A DNA stretch of 39,832 bases from Sphingomonas sp. Leaf339 (GTDB lineage Bacteria; Pseudomonadota; Alphaproteobacteria; Sphingomonadales; Sphingomonadaceae). A model generated the notes under the pieces. It saw only the letters and a list, made by a program, of their open reading frames with translations, did not search any database and was not told the DNA's origin. The stretch is from the NCBI RefSeq assembly GCF_001426195.1, contig NZ_LMRS01000005.1, forward strand, positions 1 through 39,832, given 5' to 3'. The position numbers were made by a program, and so were the translations under genes. This document shows, piece by piece, positions 8,221-18,931 of this stretch; position 1 is the first letter of the stretch; each line of letters opens with the position of its first letter.

Positions 8221-8751
8221 ATGATCATGCGCGGATTTGGCACTTTGGGTTTGCTGATCGGCAACAGCTTTGGATGCCTCTGGCTGGTCTGGGCAATCAA
8301 GGCACTCGCCGGATCGAACGCGCCGGTCTGGCCCGCATACGCAACTGCCTTGGTGGTGTCGGCGGTCGCCGTGTGGCGGCTAAACCGAAGATCAGACTTT
8401 TCATCAGGCGGTAAACAGTTTCGATCGAGACCGATCGTCTATGTAGCAATCGTCGCCGGCGAAATAGTGGCGCTCAATCTCCTAGTCTATGGACTGCAAT
8501 CATATGGCCTGTTGTCTTATCTGCTCCCAGCGATTGGACTTGTAATCGGCGTGCACTTTTTCCCGCTGGCGCGTCTGTTCGGTGTCCCGACGATGAAACT
8601 GCTGGGGACTGTCATGGTGGTGGCGGCTTTTGCGGCGATAGGCGCCATATTGATCGGATTTCCAGTGGCAACGGCGGTAGGCGCCAATGCGTTGATCAAC
8701 GGCGTATCGTTACTGGCTACTACCGTCGTATCACGACGTCGCGCAGCTTGA
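8221..8751 (+). CDS. Hypothetical multi-pass membrane protein
   Basis: I do not recognise this protein of about 176 residues. It is very hydrophobic, with five to six predicted membrane segments, roughly at 7-29, 36-52, 71-91, 94-112, 124-146 and 152-170, and an Arg-rich C-terminus (SRRRAA). The first ATG is at 8221; a second ATG at 8227 has better spacing to the GGAG at 8214-8217 and may be the real start (MRGFGTL). The region has a lower GC content and different codon feel from recN and ligA around it, suggesting later insertion. No partner gene is adjacent that would hint at a function. Confidence 0.8.
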   Translation: MIMRGFGTLGLLIGNSFGCLWLVWAIKALAGSNAPVWPAYATALVVSAVAVWRLNRRSDFSSGGKQFRSRPIVYVAIVAGEIVALNLLVYGLQSYGLLSYLLPAIGLVIGVHFFPLARLFGVPTMKLLGTVMVVAAFAAIGAILIGFPVATAVGANALINGVSLLATTVVSRRRAA

Positions 8752-8805
8752 CGCTTCTACCGCAAAGGGTGGGAGCATCAGCGGAGATCGTACGACGGCG
8801 CCGCT

Positions 8806-9192
8806 TCAGTGTCTGTCGAAGAAAGTCGCGTTGCCACATCGGCGGAACGTCATGGTGTTGCTCGAATTGACCAGATCGAACCGGTCGTTGCCTCGCGGCC
8901 GCAACTTAAATTTCGTGGTGCTAGCTTTGGTCGGGCTGCCGTCGCCCGCAGCTTGGCAAGTTTCAGAATTCGATAGAACGCCATCTGAGCGCCCCGTGAC
9001 GGTATCCGCGCATTGGCTGGCGTGTGGGTACGCGAAGTTACGTCCGTCGAAACTCATAATCGTTGAGTTGGGCTCGTCGCCGCAGGCCGAACCGATTGCG
9101 CCATAGTCACCCGATTTCAGCGGGATCGATGCCACAGGGCTCGCAGCGATTGATGCGATAGCAACGATGCTGAGCAACTTCAATTTCGACAT
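8806..9192 (-). CDS. Small secreted protein of unknown function
   Basis: The 128-residue product begins with a clear Sec signal peptide (MSKLKLLSIVAIASIAASPVA), so it should be periplasmic or secreted after removal of about 20-22 residues. The mature part has five cysteines (in GSACGD, SQCADT, ETCQAA and RRCGNATFF contexts plus one more candidate position), which fits disulfide formation in the periplasm. The end reads FRRCGNATFFDRH. I recognise no domain. It is on the opposite strand to its neighbours, in the same low-GC patch between recN and ligA, and convergent with the membrane protein gene upstream. Confidence 0.8.
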   Translation of the reverse strand: MSKLKLLSIVAIASIAASPVASIPLKSGDYGAIGSACGDEPNSTIMSFDGRNFAYPHASQCADTVTGRSDGVLSNSETCQAAGDGSPTKASTTKFKLRPRGNDRFDLVNSSNTMTFRRCGNATFFDRH

Positions 9193-11835
<2,643 letters not shown>

Positions 11836-11918
11836 TCCAGCCCGAAACGCGGTAGGATTCGTGGCCTTTTTGCAACGCGACATAAAGCTTTTCATACTGA
11901 CCTGGAACCGACTCGCAT

Positions 11919-11936
11919 CTGTCATGGAAGCGTCAT
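11919..11936 (+). promoter_or_regulatory. Candidate PHO box upstream of the Oar-like receptor
   Basis: The bases CTGTCAT-GGAA-GCGTCAT match the PhoB box layout: two 7-base direct repeats separated by four bases. The first repeat is exact to CTGTCAT and the second matches 5 of 7. It lies 73 bases upstream of the receptor ATG, which is a workable distance for a PhoB-activated promoter. I cannot see a convincing -10 box at the expected spacing, so activity is inferred only. Confidence 0.5.
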
Positions 11937-12008
11937 AATCCACGCACAGGGCAGCGCAGTGAGCGGCGGTGCCGTGGGGTAGAGCGAAAGCTCAAAAGGG
12001 GAATTCAG

Positions 12009-15000
12009 ATGCGGAACAATCTTTTCCTTGGCGTGGCCGCCATCGCGCTCGTCGCGCCGGCCGGCGCCATGGCGCAGGAAACGACATCATCGATTCGCGG
12101 CTCGGTGACGAGCGCGGGCGCACCGGTGGTCGGCGCGCAGGTGACGATCGTGAACGTCCCGTCGGGCACCACCGCGAACGCCACCACGGACGAGCGCGGC
12201 ACGTTCAACGCATCGGGCCTGCGCGTCGGCGGCCCCTTCACCGTCACGATCCAGGCTGCGGGCTATGCCCAGCAGTCGGTGACCGACATCTTCACCGTCA
12301 TCAGCCAGCCCTATGACCTGCCCATCGAACTGACCGCCGAGGGCGGCGACGAGATCGTCGTTACCGCGTCCAAGATCGCCGGCGCCGGCACCAAGTCGAC
12401 CGGCCCCTCGACGATCCTGACCGCTGCGCAGATCGCCAACGTCGCCACCATCAACCGCGACGTCCGCGATCTGATGCGCCGCGATCCGTTCGCCCGTCTC
12501 GATGACACGCCCGGCGGCGGTCGCGCCGTATCGTTCGCCGGCCAGAATGCGCGTTTCAACCGCTTCTCGGTCGACGGCGTGCCGGTCACGGACAATTTCG
12601 GTCTGAACCCCGATGGCCTGCCGACCCGCCGTTCGCCCGTGCCGCTTGATGCCATCGGCCAGTTCCAGACCAAGGTCGCACCGTACGACGTGCGCGAGGG
12701 CAATTTTCAGGGCGGCGCGATCAACGCCATCCTAAAGTCGGGCACCAACGAATTCCACGGCACAGGCTTCTATTCCTATTCGTCGGACGAGCTGAACGGC
12801 AAGAAGACCAAGGCTGGTCCGGGCGTCCCCACCGGCCGCGTCACGTTGCCGAACTACAAGATCGAAAACTACGGCGCCGAGATTTCGGGTCCGATCATCA
12901 AGGACAAGCTGTTCTTCATGGTCGCTGGTGAGCGTATCCGCGCCGGCACGCCGATTGCCGAAGGCACCGCCGAAAACAACGCCGGCACCGTCATTCCGAG
13001 CACCGCGATCGCTGGCGGCTTGCTGACCGATGCCGTCGTCAACCAGATCAGCTCGATCGCCCAGTCGCGATATAATTACGCCACGGGCGGCGTCCTGAAC
13101 AATTCGCAGGACAGCGATGATCGACTGGCGGCCCGTCTCGACGCCAATCTGTCGGACAGGCAGCGCGCGTCGTTGACCTATCTGTACACCAAGGATTCGA
13201 TCCGCTTTAACCAGAATGCGTCGGTGACCGCACCGAGCCTGGGTCTCGAATCGAACGGCTATATCGGGTCGAACCGGCTGCACACCGGCGTGTTCCAGTT
13301 GAACAGCGATTGGTCGGACGAGTTCTCGACGGAAATCCGCGGCTTCTACAAGGATTATAAGCGCGGTCAGGATCCGGTCCTGGGTCGTGGTTTCGCGCAG
13401 TTCCAGGTCTGCGCCGCGCCGACATCGGATCGTTCCACGCCCGGCGGCACGGCGAATCTCGTCACCACCTGCGCGCCCGGTTACGCCTCGGTCTATTTCG
13501 GCCCGGACAGCTCGCGCCAATCGAACGCACTGACCAGCCGCACTTATGGTGGCCTGGTTCAGGGTCGCCTGACCCACGAAAATCACGACCTGCGTATCTT
13601 CGCTGACATTCAGGACACGAAGATTTTCAATCTCTTCGTGCAGAATACGGCCGGCAATTACTATTTCGATTCGATCGCCGACTTCCAGGCGGGCAATGCT
13701 CAGCGCCTGCGCTACGGCAACGCGACACCGTCGAATGATCCGAACGAGGGTGCCGCCCGCTTCCAGTACCAGTCATATTCTTTCGGCATCCAGGACAACT
13801 GGCGGATCACCGACTGGTTCACGCTCGATTATGGCGTGCGCTATGACGTTTATGGTGGTCATACCCGCCCCGCGTTCAACCAGAGTTTCCTGACCCGGAT
13901 CGGCTATCCGAACACCGCGTACATCAGCGGTCGTGGCGTGGTGCAGCCACGGATCGGTTTCGAACTGAAGCCGATCAAGGATCTGTCGATCCGCGGTGGC
14001 GTGGGCATCTTCTCGGGCGGCTCGCCGGACGTCTATGTGTCGAACAGCTTCTCGAACACCGGCTTCCTGACGAACTCGGTCGACATCCAGCAGACCAATG
14101 CTGGCACCTATACGGCGCCTGGATCGGCCAACGCTGCGGCGGCAGCGGCAATCGGCGCGGCGGCGCTGACCAACGTCAACGGCACCACGATCCCCGGCAC
14201 CGTCAACACCTACCTCAACAGCTTGACGCTTTCGACGACTTCGCCGCCGCCGGTCAACGCACTCGACCCGAACTTCAAGCTGCCGTCGCAATGGCGCAGT
14301 ACCCTGTCGTTCGACTATGCACCGGATGTACTGGGCGGGTTCAACTTCGGCGCCGACCTGTTCTACTCATCGGTTCGCAACCAGGTGTTCTTCACCGACG
14401 GCCGCGTGCGCGCCAATGGCCTGCTGACACCGGACGGTCGCGCCCGGTACAGCTCGCTGACCAGCTTCGCCGACAACAACTACGATCTGCTGCTGACCAA
14501 CACCAAGAAGGGCCGCAGCTATGTCGCGGTCGCGCGCGTCGACAAGACGTTCGACTTCGGCCTGTCGGGCGGCGCCAGCTTCACCTATCAGGACATCAAG
14601 GATCAGGCGCCGGCGACCTCGTCGACCGCCAACTCCAATTATGGCAATGCGGCGTTCCTAGACGCCAACGGCGCGGCGTATGGCATCGCCAATGATCAGG
14701 TGAAGTACAACATCAAGTACAACCTGACGTTCAACCCGGCCCTGTTCGGTGATTACAAGACGACCTTCGCGCTGTTCGGCGAAACCCGGATCGGCCGTCC
14801 CTATAGTTACACGATGCAGGATGCCTCCAACAATCGCAGCCCGGTGTTCGGCACCGTGCTGAATCAGAGCCGCTTCCTGCTTTACGTGCCCACCGGTCTG
14901 GACGATGCGAAGGTTTCGTATGACAGCGTCGGAACGCGGGACACGCTGAACGCGCTGATCGGTGCGACAGGCCTCGACAAGTATCGCGGCAAGATCGCTC

Positions 15001-15368
15001 CCCGCAATGCATTCAACGCCAAGTGGTTCACCAAGATCGATCTTCATTTGGCACAGGAAATCCCTACGGGGATCGGTGGCTCGCGCTTCGAGATTTTCGG
15101 AGACATCGAGAATGTCGCCAATCTGCTGAACAAGAACTGGGGCCAGATCCGCGAGTACATCTTCCCGTACACGCAGGTCGCCGTTCGGGTTCAGTGTCTG
15201 TCTGCTGCAACGCCGACTGGAACGGCGGCCACGGGCGTCGTGGTCAACAATTCCAATCAGGCCTGTGCCCAGTATCGCTATCTGGCACCCAACACGCCGC
15301 CGACCGACACGATCTATTCGCGTCAATCGCTCTACGCGATCCGTGTCGGCGCCCGCTTCAGCTTCTGA
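12009..15368 (+). CDS. Oar-like TonB-dependent outer membrane receptor
   Basis: An outer-membrane receptor that would take up a large substrate with TonB-ExbB energy. The 1119-residue protein has a signal peptide (cleaved after about residue 22, AMA-QE) and a carboxypeptidase-regulatory-like beta-sandwich at about 27-110. A TonB-box-like DEIVVTA follows at 114-120, then the plug (about 130-240, with SVDGVPVTDNFG) and a large beta-barrel ending in a terminal Phe (RVGARFSF), as expected for BAM recognition. The sandwich-plus-barrel layout is that of Oar-like proteins. Substrate is unknown; the upstream PHO-box-like site suggests phosphate or organophosphate control. A strong terminator follows. 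Confidence 0.92.
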   Translation: MRNNLFLGVAAIALVAPAGAMAQETTSSIRGSVTSAGAPVVGAQVTIVNVPSGTTANATTDERGTFNASGLRVGGPFTVTIQAAGYAQQSVTDIFTVISQPYDLPIELTAEGGDEIVVTASKIAGAGTKSTGPSTILTAAQIANVATINRDVRDLMRRDPFARLDDTPGGGRAVSFAGQNARFNRFSVDGVPVTDNFGLNPDGLPTRRSPVPLDAIGQFQTKVAPYDVREGNFQGGAINAILKSGTNEFHGTGFYSYSSDELNGKKTKAGPGVPTGRVTLPNYKIENYGAEISGPIIKDKLFFMVAGERIRAGTPIAEGTAENNAGTVIPSTAIAGGLLTDAVVNQISSIAQSRYNYATGGVLNNSQDSDDRLAARLDANLSDRQRASLTYLYTKDSIRFNQNASVTAPSLGLESNGYIGSNRLHTGVFQLNSDWSDEFSTEIRGFYKDYKRGQDPVLGRGFAQFQVCAAPTSDRSTPGGTANLVTTCAPGYASVYFGPDSSRQSNALTSRTYGGLVQGRLTHENHDLRIFADIQDTKIFNLFVQNTAGNYYFDSIADFQAGNAQRLRYGNATPSNDPNEGAARFQYQSYSFGIQDNWRITDWFTLDYGVRYDVYGGHTRPAFNQSFLTRIGYPNTAYISGRGVVQPRIGFELKPIKDLSIRGGVGIFSGGSPDVYVSNSFSNTGFLTNSVDIQQTNAGTYTAPGSANAAAAAAIGAAALTNVNGTTIPGTVNTYLNSLTLSTTSPPPVNALDPNFKLPSQWRSTLSFDYAPDVLGGFNFGADLFYSSVRNQVFFTDGRVRANGLLTPDGRARYSSLTSFADNNYDLLLTNTKKGRSYVAVARVDKTFDFGLSGGASFTYQDIKDQAPATSSTANSNYGNAAFLDANGAAYGIANDQVKYNIKYNLTFNPALFGDYKTTFALFGETRIGRPYSYTMQDASNNRSPVFGTVLNQSRFLLYVPTGLDDAKVSYDSVGTRDTLNALIGATGLDKYRGKIAPRNAFNAKWFTKIDLHLAQEIPTGIGGSRFEIFGDIENVANLLNKNWGQIREYIFPYTQVAVRVQCLSAATPTGTAATGVVVNNSNQACAQYRYLAPNTPPTDTIYSRQSLYAIRVGARFSF

Positions 15369-15386
15369 TCCGTCCCGCGTCGTACG

Positions 15387-15427
15387 AAGGGCCGTCGTTC
15401 CACCCGGAACGGCGGCCCTTCGCTTTT
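15387..15427 (+). terminator. Rho-independent terminator after the receptor gene
   Basis: A 15-base stem, AAGGGCCGTCGTTCC with GGAACGGCGGCCCTT (15387-15420), closes on the loop ACCC with a single G-T type mismatch. It is followed by CGCTTTT. It starts 19 bases after the receptor stop codon and separates that gene from the histidine kinase. Confidence 0.88.
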
Positions 15428-15483
15428 GCGAAGAAGCCGGCTTTTGCGCCGAATCGCCGCGGCGTGTAGAAGCGGGCGGATCG

Positions 15484-16635
15484 ATGGCTACGCTTCCCGC
15501 TTCCTCCGCTGCTTCCCTGTCGTCGCCCGGATCGTCGGGCCGACGCCGGGCGCTGAACGTCCGGCCGTTTTTCGAGGACAAATCGCGCGCGTTTTGGACG
15601 CTGCAGGCGGTGGGCTGGGCCGGCTACTTGTTGCTGCGCAGCGTGTCGTCGATCTCCAACGGCTTCACGCTTGAACTCATCATCCCGGTGATCGTCGAGG
15701 CCATCGTCGGCTATTGCGTCACGCTGCTGCTGTCGGCGTGCTACGGCTATTACCGGCAACTGCCCCGCGTGGCTGGTGCCTTGCTCAGCGTCGCCACCCT
15801 GGTGGTGGCGGCGGTTCTTTATGCGACGCTCAACGCGTTCTCGTTCTCGCTGATGAAACCCGGCATGGCGGGCATCTCGCTGACGTTGGTGGCGGGATCG
15901 CTGTTCATCAACTCGGTGTCGCTGGCCGGCTGGTCGGCGCTGTATTTCGCGATCAACTATTATCTGATCGTCGAGAATCAGATCGACGAGATGCGCGCGC
16001 TGGAATTGCAGGCGTCGAACGCGCAGCTCGCGATGCTGCGTTACCAATTGAACCCGCATTTCCTGTTCAACACGCTCAATTCCATCTCGACGCTGGTGCT
16101 GCTGAAACAGACCGAGCGCGCCAATGCGATGCTCAGCCGGCTGTCCTCCTTTCTCCGCTACACGCTCGCCAATGAACCCACCGCGCACGTCACCGTCGCG
16201 CAGGAGGTCGAGACGCTGAAGCTGTACCTCGAGATCGAGAAGATGCGGTTCGAGGATCGCCTGCGCACCGAATTCGACATCGATCCCCGCGCCGAGCGCG
16301 CCCGTTTGCCGTCGCTCCTACTCCAGCCGCTGGTCGAGAACGCGATCAAATATGCGGTCACGCCGCAGGAGGAAGGTGCCGAAATCTGCGTCCGCGTGCG
16401 GCTCGCCGGGGAACGAGTGCAGATCGGCGTATCCGATACCGGGCCCGGCTTGCACGAGGCGCGGATCAGTCCAAGCCTTTCAACCGGTGTCGGGCTCACC
16501 AATATACGGGAACGACTGGTCCAGGCTTATGGCCCGGAACAGCGTTTCGAAACGCGCTCGGCACCCGCTGGCGGCTTCTCGGTCGAAATCGAGATTCCGT
16601 TTCAGTTGGAAGACGTGAACAGAGAGGCCGCATGA
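15484..16635 (+). CDS. LytS-type sensor histidine kinase
   Basis: A membrane histidine kinase of the HisKA_7TM-less LytS/YehU style (His_kinase family). The 383-residue protein has four N-terminal membrane segments (about 40-55, 63-85, 97-118 and 130-160) and no obvious extracytoplasmic sensor domain. The phosphoacceptor H192 lies in LNPHFLFNTLN. The ATP-binding domain follows, with the N box LLQPLVENAIKYA, the G1 box DTGPGLHE and the G2 region STGVGLTNIRERL. The ATG at 15484 was chosen because the upstream frame runs through the terminator. Its last codons overlap the response regulator by four bases (ATGA), so the two are translated as a pair. Confidence 0.93.
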   Translation: MATLPASSAASLSSPGSSGRRRALNVRPFFEDKSRAFWTLQAVGWAGYLLLRSVSSISNGFTLELIIPVIVEAIVGYCVTLLLSACYGYYRQLPRVAGALLSVATLVVAAVLYATLNAFSFSLMKPGMAGISLTLVAGSLFINSVSLAGWSALYFAINYYLIVENQIDEMRALELQASNAQLAMLRYQLNPHFLFNTLNSISTLVLLKQTERANAMLSRLSSFLRYTLANEPTAHVTVAQEVETLKLYLEIEKMRFEDRLRTEFDIDPRAERARLPSLLLQPLVENAIKYAVTPQEEGAEICVRVRLAGERVQIGVSDTGPGLHEARISPSLSTGVGLTNIRERLVQAYGPEQRFETRSAPAGGFSVEIEIPFQLEDVNREAA

Positions 16636-17426
16636 CCATCCGTACCATCCTCGTCGACGACGAGCCCCTTGCCATCCAGGGCCTGGAACTTCGCCTCGAA
16701 CGTCATGAAGACGTGGAAATCATCGAAAAATGCATGAACGGTCGCGAGGCGATCCGCGCGATCAAGACCCACAAGCCCGATCTCGTCTTCCTCGACATCC
16801 AGATGCCCGGCTTCGACGGCTTCTCGGTCGTGCAAGGGTTGATGGAGGTCGAACCGCCGCTGTTCGTCTTCGTCACGGCGTATAGTGACCATGCGCTCCG
16901 TGCGTTCGAGGCACAGGCGGTCGATTATCTGATGAAGCCCGTCGAGGAGAGCCGCCTCGCCGACACGCTCGACCGCGTGCGCCAACGTCTCGCCGAAAAG
17001 CGCGGCGTGGAGGAGGTCGACCGGCTGAAGGAAGTTCTGGCCGAACACGCCCCCGAAGCAGCCGCCGACATGGTCGAGGCGGACGTGTCCGCCAACCGCT
17101 TCGAAAAGCTCATCAATATCAAGGATCGCGGCCAGATCTTCCGCGTCGACGTCGACACGATCGAACGCATCGATGCCGCCGGCGACTACATGTGCATCTA
17201 TACCGGCGACAACACGCTGATCCTGCGCGAGACGATGAAGGATCTGGAAAAGCGGCTCGACCCGCGCCGGTTCCAGCGCATCCACCGCTCCACGATCGTC
17301 AACCTCGATCTGGTCAAGCAGGTGAAGCCGCACACTAATGGCGAGTGTTTCCTGGTGCTGGGCTCCGGCGCGCAGGTGAAGGTATCGCGCTCCTACCGCG
17401 ATGTGGTGGCGCGGTTCGTCCATTGA
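16632..17426 (+). CDS. LytTR-family response regulator
   Basis: The partner of the kinase just upstream, a DNA-binding regulator. The 264-residue protein has a receiver domain (about 1-120) with acidic pocket D9/D10 in LVDDEP, phosphoacceptor D55 in FLDIQMPG, and the conserved Lys in YLMKPVEE. A linker follows, then a C-terminal LytTR domain (about 155-262) including GDYMCIYT and FQRIHRSTIVNL. LytTR domains bind DNA as beta-structure dimers at direct repeats. The start overlaps the kinase stop as ATGA. Targets are unknown; neither neighbour shows an evident LytTR direct-repeat site that I can defend. Confidence 0.95.
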   Translation: MTIRTILVDDEPLAIQGLELRLERHEDVEIIEKCMNGREAIRAIKTHKPDLVFLDIQMPGFDGFSVVQGLMEVEPPLFVFVTAYSDHALRAFEAQAVDYLMKPVEESRLADTLDRVRQRLAEKRGVEEVDRLKEVLAEHAPEAAADMVEADVSANRFEKLINIKDRGQIFRVDVDTIERIDAAGDYMCIYTGDNTLILRETMKDLEKRLDPRRFQRIHRSTIVNLDLVKQVKPHTNGECFLVLGSGAQVKVSRSYRDVVARFVH

Positions 17427-17524
17427 TGCGGGCGACCGCTTTCGGGTAATCGACCGGTCGGGGTCGTCCGAATCACGCTTTCGAACGTAACTGAAGGAAA
17501 GCAGCAGCTTGGCGAGGATGGCCG

Positions 17525-18118
17525 ATGTTCGATAACGATGCCGTCATCGCCGATATGCGCAAGATTTTCAGCAAGACCGCGCCCGGTCCAACCGTCGTCA
17601 CCCCGCCTGCCGACCCGGCCCCCGTCGATCCGATATCAGAGGTTTCCCCGCCGCCATCGAGACTGGCGTCGTTGTTCGGGCGCATCGACGGTGTCGCCAC
17701 GATCGGGTTTGCGGCGTTCGTCGCGTTGGTCGGCGTGATCGCTGTGCCGCTGCTGCACGAGCCGGCGCCAGCCTCCGCATCGCGTGCGTCGGTGACGCCC
17801 GATCTGTCGACCCCCACGCCGCCCTTTCCGGTCGACCATGCGATCGCCCCACCCCCGGCGGGATCGTTACCAGTGGCGATCGTTTCGGCATCGGTTGCGC
17901 GCTCGGCGGTCCGGCAGGAGCGTCGGGCTACGCGCGTGCACCATGTACGCCGGCCCCTGCGCCGCTATCGCCGGCAGTTCGTGCAGGGGGAAACACCGCA
18001 TCTGACCGGCGAGGCGCTGCGCCGGGCACTGGCGGAGGATGCCGTTCTTACTCGCCACCTGAATGTAGAGGCGCTGCGCAAACTGCCGGCCGCCGCGGGT
18101 ACTCGCGGCATTTCCTGA
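17525..18118 (+). CDS. Hypothetical single-pass membrane protein
   Basis: I do not recognise this 197-residue protein. An acidic N-terminal part precedes a Pro-rich stretch. One membrane segment follows at about residues 58-76 (VATIGFAAFVALVGVIAVPLL), then a Pro/Ser/Ala-rich region, a strongly basic Arg/His patch (VHHVRRPLRRYRRQF), and a C-terminal helix with GEALRRALAEDAVLTRHLNVEALRKL. The GAGG before the ATG supports the start. It lies 98 bases after the response regulator on the same strand and is convergent, with an 18-base gap, with the cysQ-like gene. Being a third gene of the two-component locus is possible but unproven. Confidence 0.7.
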   Translation: MFDNDAVIADMRKIFSKTAPGPTVVTPPADPAPVDPISEVSPPPSRLASLFGRIDGVATIGFAAFVALVGVIAVPLLHEPAPASASRASVTPDLSTPTPPFPVDHAIAPPPAGSLPVAIVSASVARSAVRQERRATRVHHVRRPLRRYRRQFVQGETPHLTGEALRRALAEDAVLTRHLNVEALRKLPAAAGTRGIS

Positions 18119-18136
18119 CCGTTGCGGCCCCAAGCG

Positions 18137-18931
18137 TCAGCCGCGTACGCTCACCGATACCGACGCAGCGCCGGCGCCACGCTCCGCCAGCCGCGCTACC
18201 GCTGCCGCATGCATCCCCGGCGCCGTCACCAGCACACCGAACGCCTGTGGATCAGGCTTGTTGAACGTCAGCGCCTGACCCAGTGCATCGCTGACCCCCG
18301 CACCCGCCTCCGCGCCGATCAGTACGGCGGCGGCGATGTCCCATTCATGGCCCCAGCGCAGCGTCGCGACCAGATCGGCCTCGTCAGCCGCCACCATCGC
18401 GATCCGCAGAGCGATCGAATTGGGCTTGGCCACCGCCACGAAATCGCGATCCGCCCTGGGCAACACATCCGCCGGCACGCGAGCCCCCGTCAGCGCGGTA
18501 CGATCGCCCGCCGCCAGCCGCACACCGTTCCGCCAGGCGCCGCGCCCCGCCGCCGCCGACCACCGCTCCCGCCGCGCCGGCGCGTCGAGCACCGCGACCA
18601 GCGGCTGGCCGTTTTCGACCAGCGCGACCGATACCGCCCATCCTTCGCGTCCGCGGATATAGTCGCGCGTGCCATCGATCGGATCGACCACCCAGATGCG
18701 ATCGTGGCGCAGGCGATCGGGCGCATCGGCGGTCTCCTCCGACAGCCAACCGGCATCAGGCAACAACGCGGACAGTCGCGCATGCAGCATCCGGTCGACA
18801 TCCAGATCGACCTCGCACACCGGGCTGCCCGCTTCCTTTTCCCAGCGACGGAAATCGGTGCGCCAGCGCGCAAGCGCCATCTGCCCCGCCTCGGCGGCAA
18901 TCTGCGCGACGGCCGCCAGCAGGTCAGCCAC
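18137..18931 (-). CDS. CysQ-like 3'(2'),5'-bisphosphate nucleotidase / inositol monophosphatase family
   Basis: A magnesium-dependent phosphatase of the inositol monophosphatase superfamily, most like CysQ, which hydrolyses 3'-phosphoadenosine 5'-phosphate. In the 264-residue protein the metal ligands are E65/E66 in WLSEET, D83 and D86 in WVVDPIDGTRDYI, and an Asp in the C-terminal HEWDIAAAVLI. The substrate cannot be settled between nucleotide bisphosphates and inositol phosphates from sequence alone. The start overlaps the end of pmbA by eight bases, so it is the distal gene of the ubiA-pmbA operon. Confidence 0.88.
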   Translation of the reverse strand: MADLLAAVAQIAAEAGQMALARWRTDFRRWEKEAGSPVCEVDLDVDRMLHARLSALLPDAGWLSEETADAPDRLRHDRIWVVDPIDGTRDYIRGREGWAVSVALVENGQPLVAVLDAPARRERWSAAAGRGAWRNGVRLAAGDRTALTGARVPADVLPRADRDFVAVAKPNSIALRIAMVAADEADLVATLRWGHEWDIAAAVLIGAEAGAGVSDALGQALTFNKPDPQAFGVLVTAPGMHAAAVARLAERGAGAASVSVSVRG

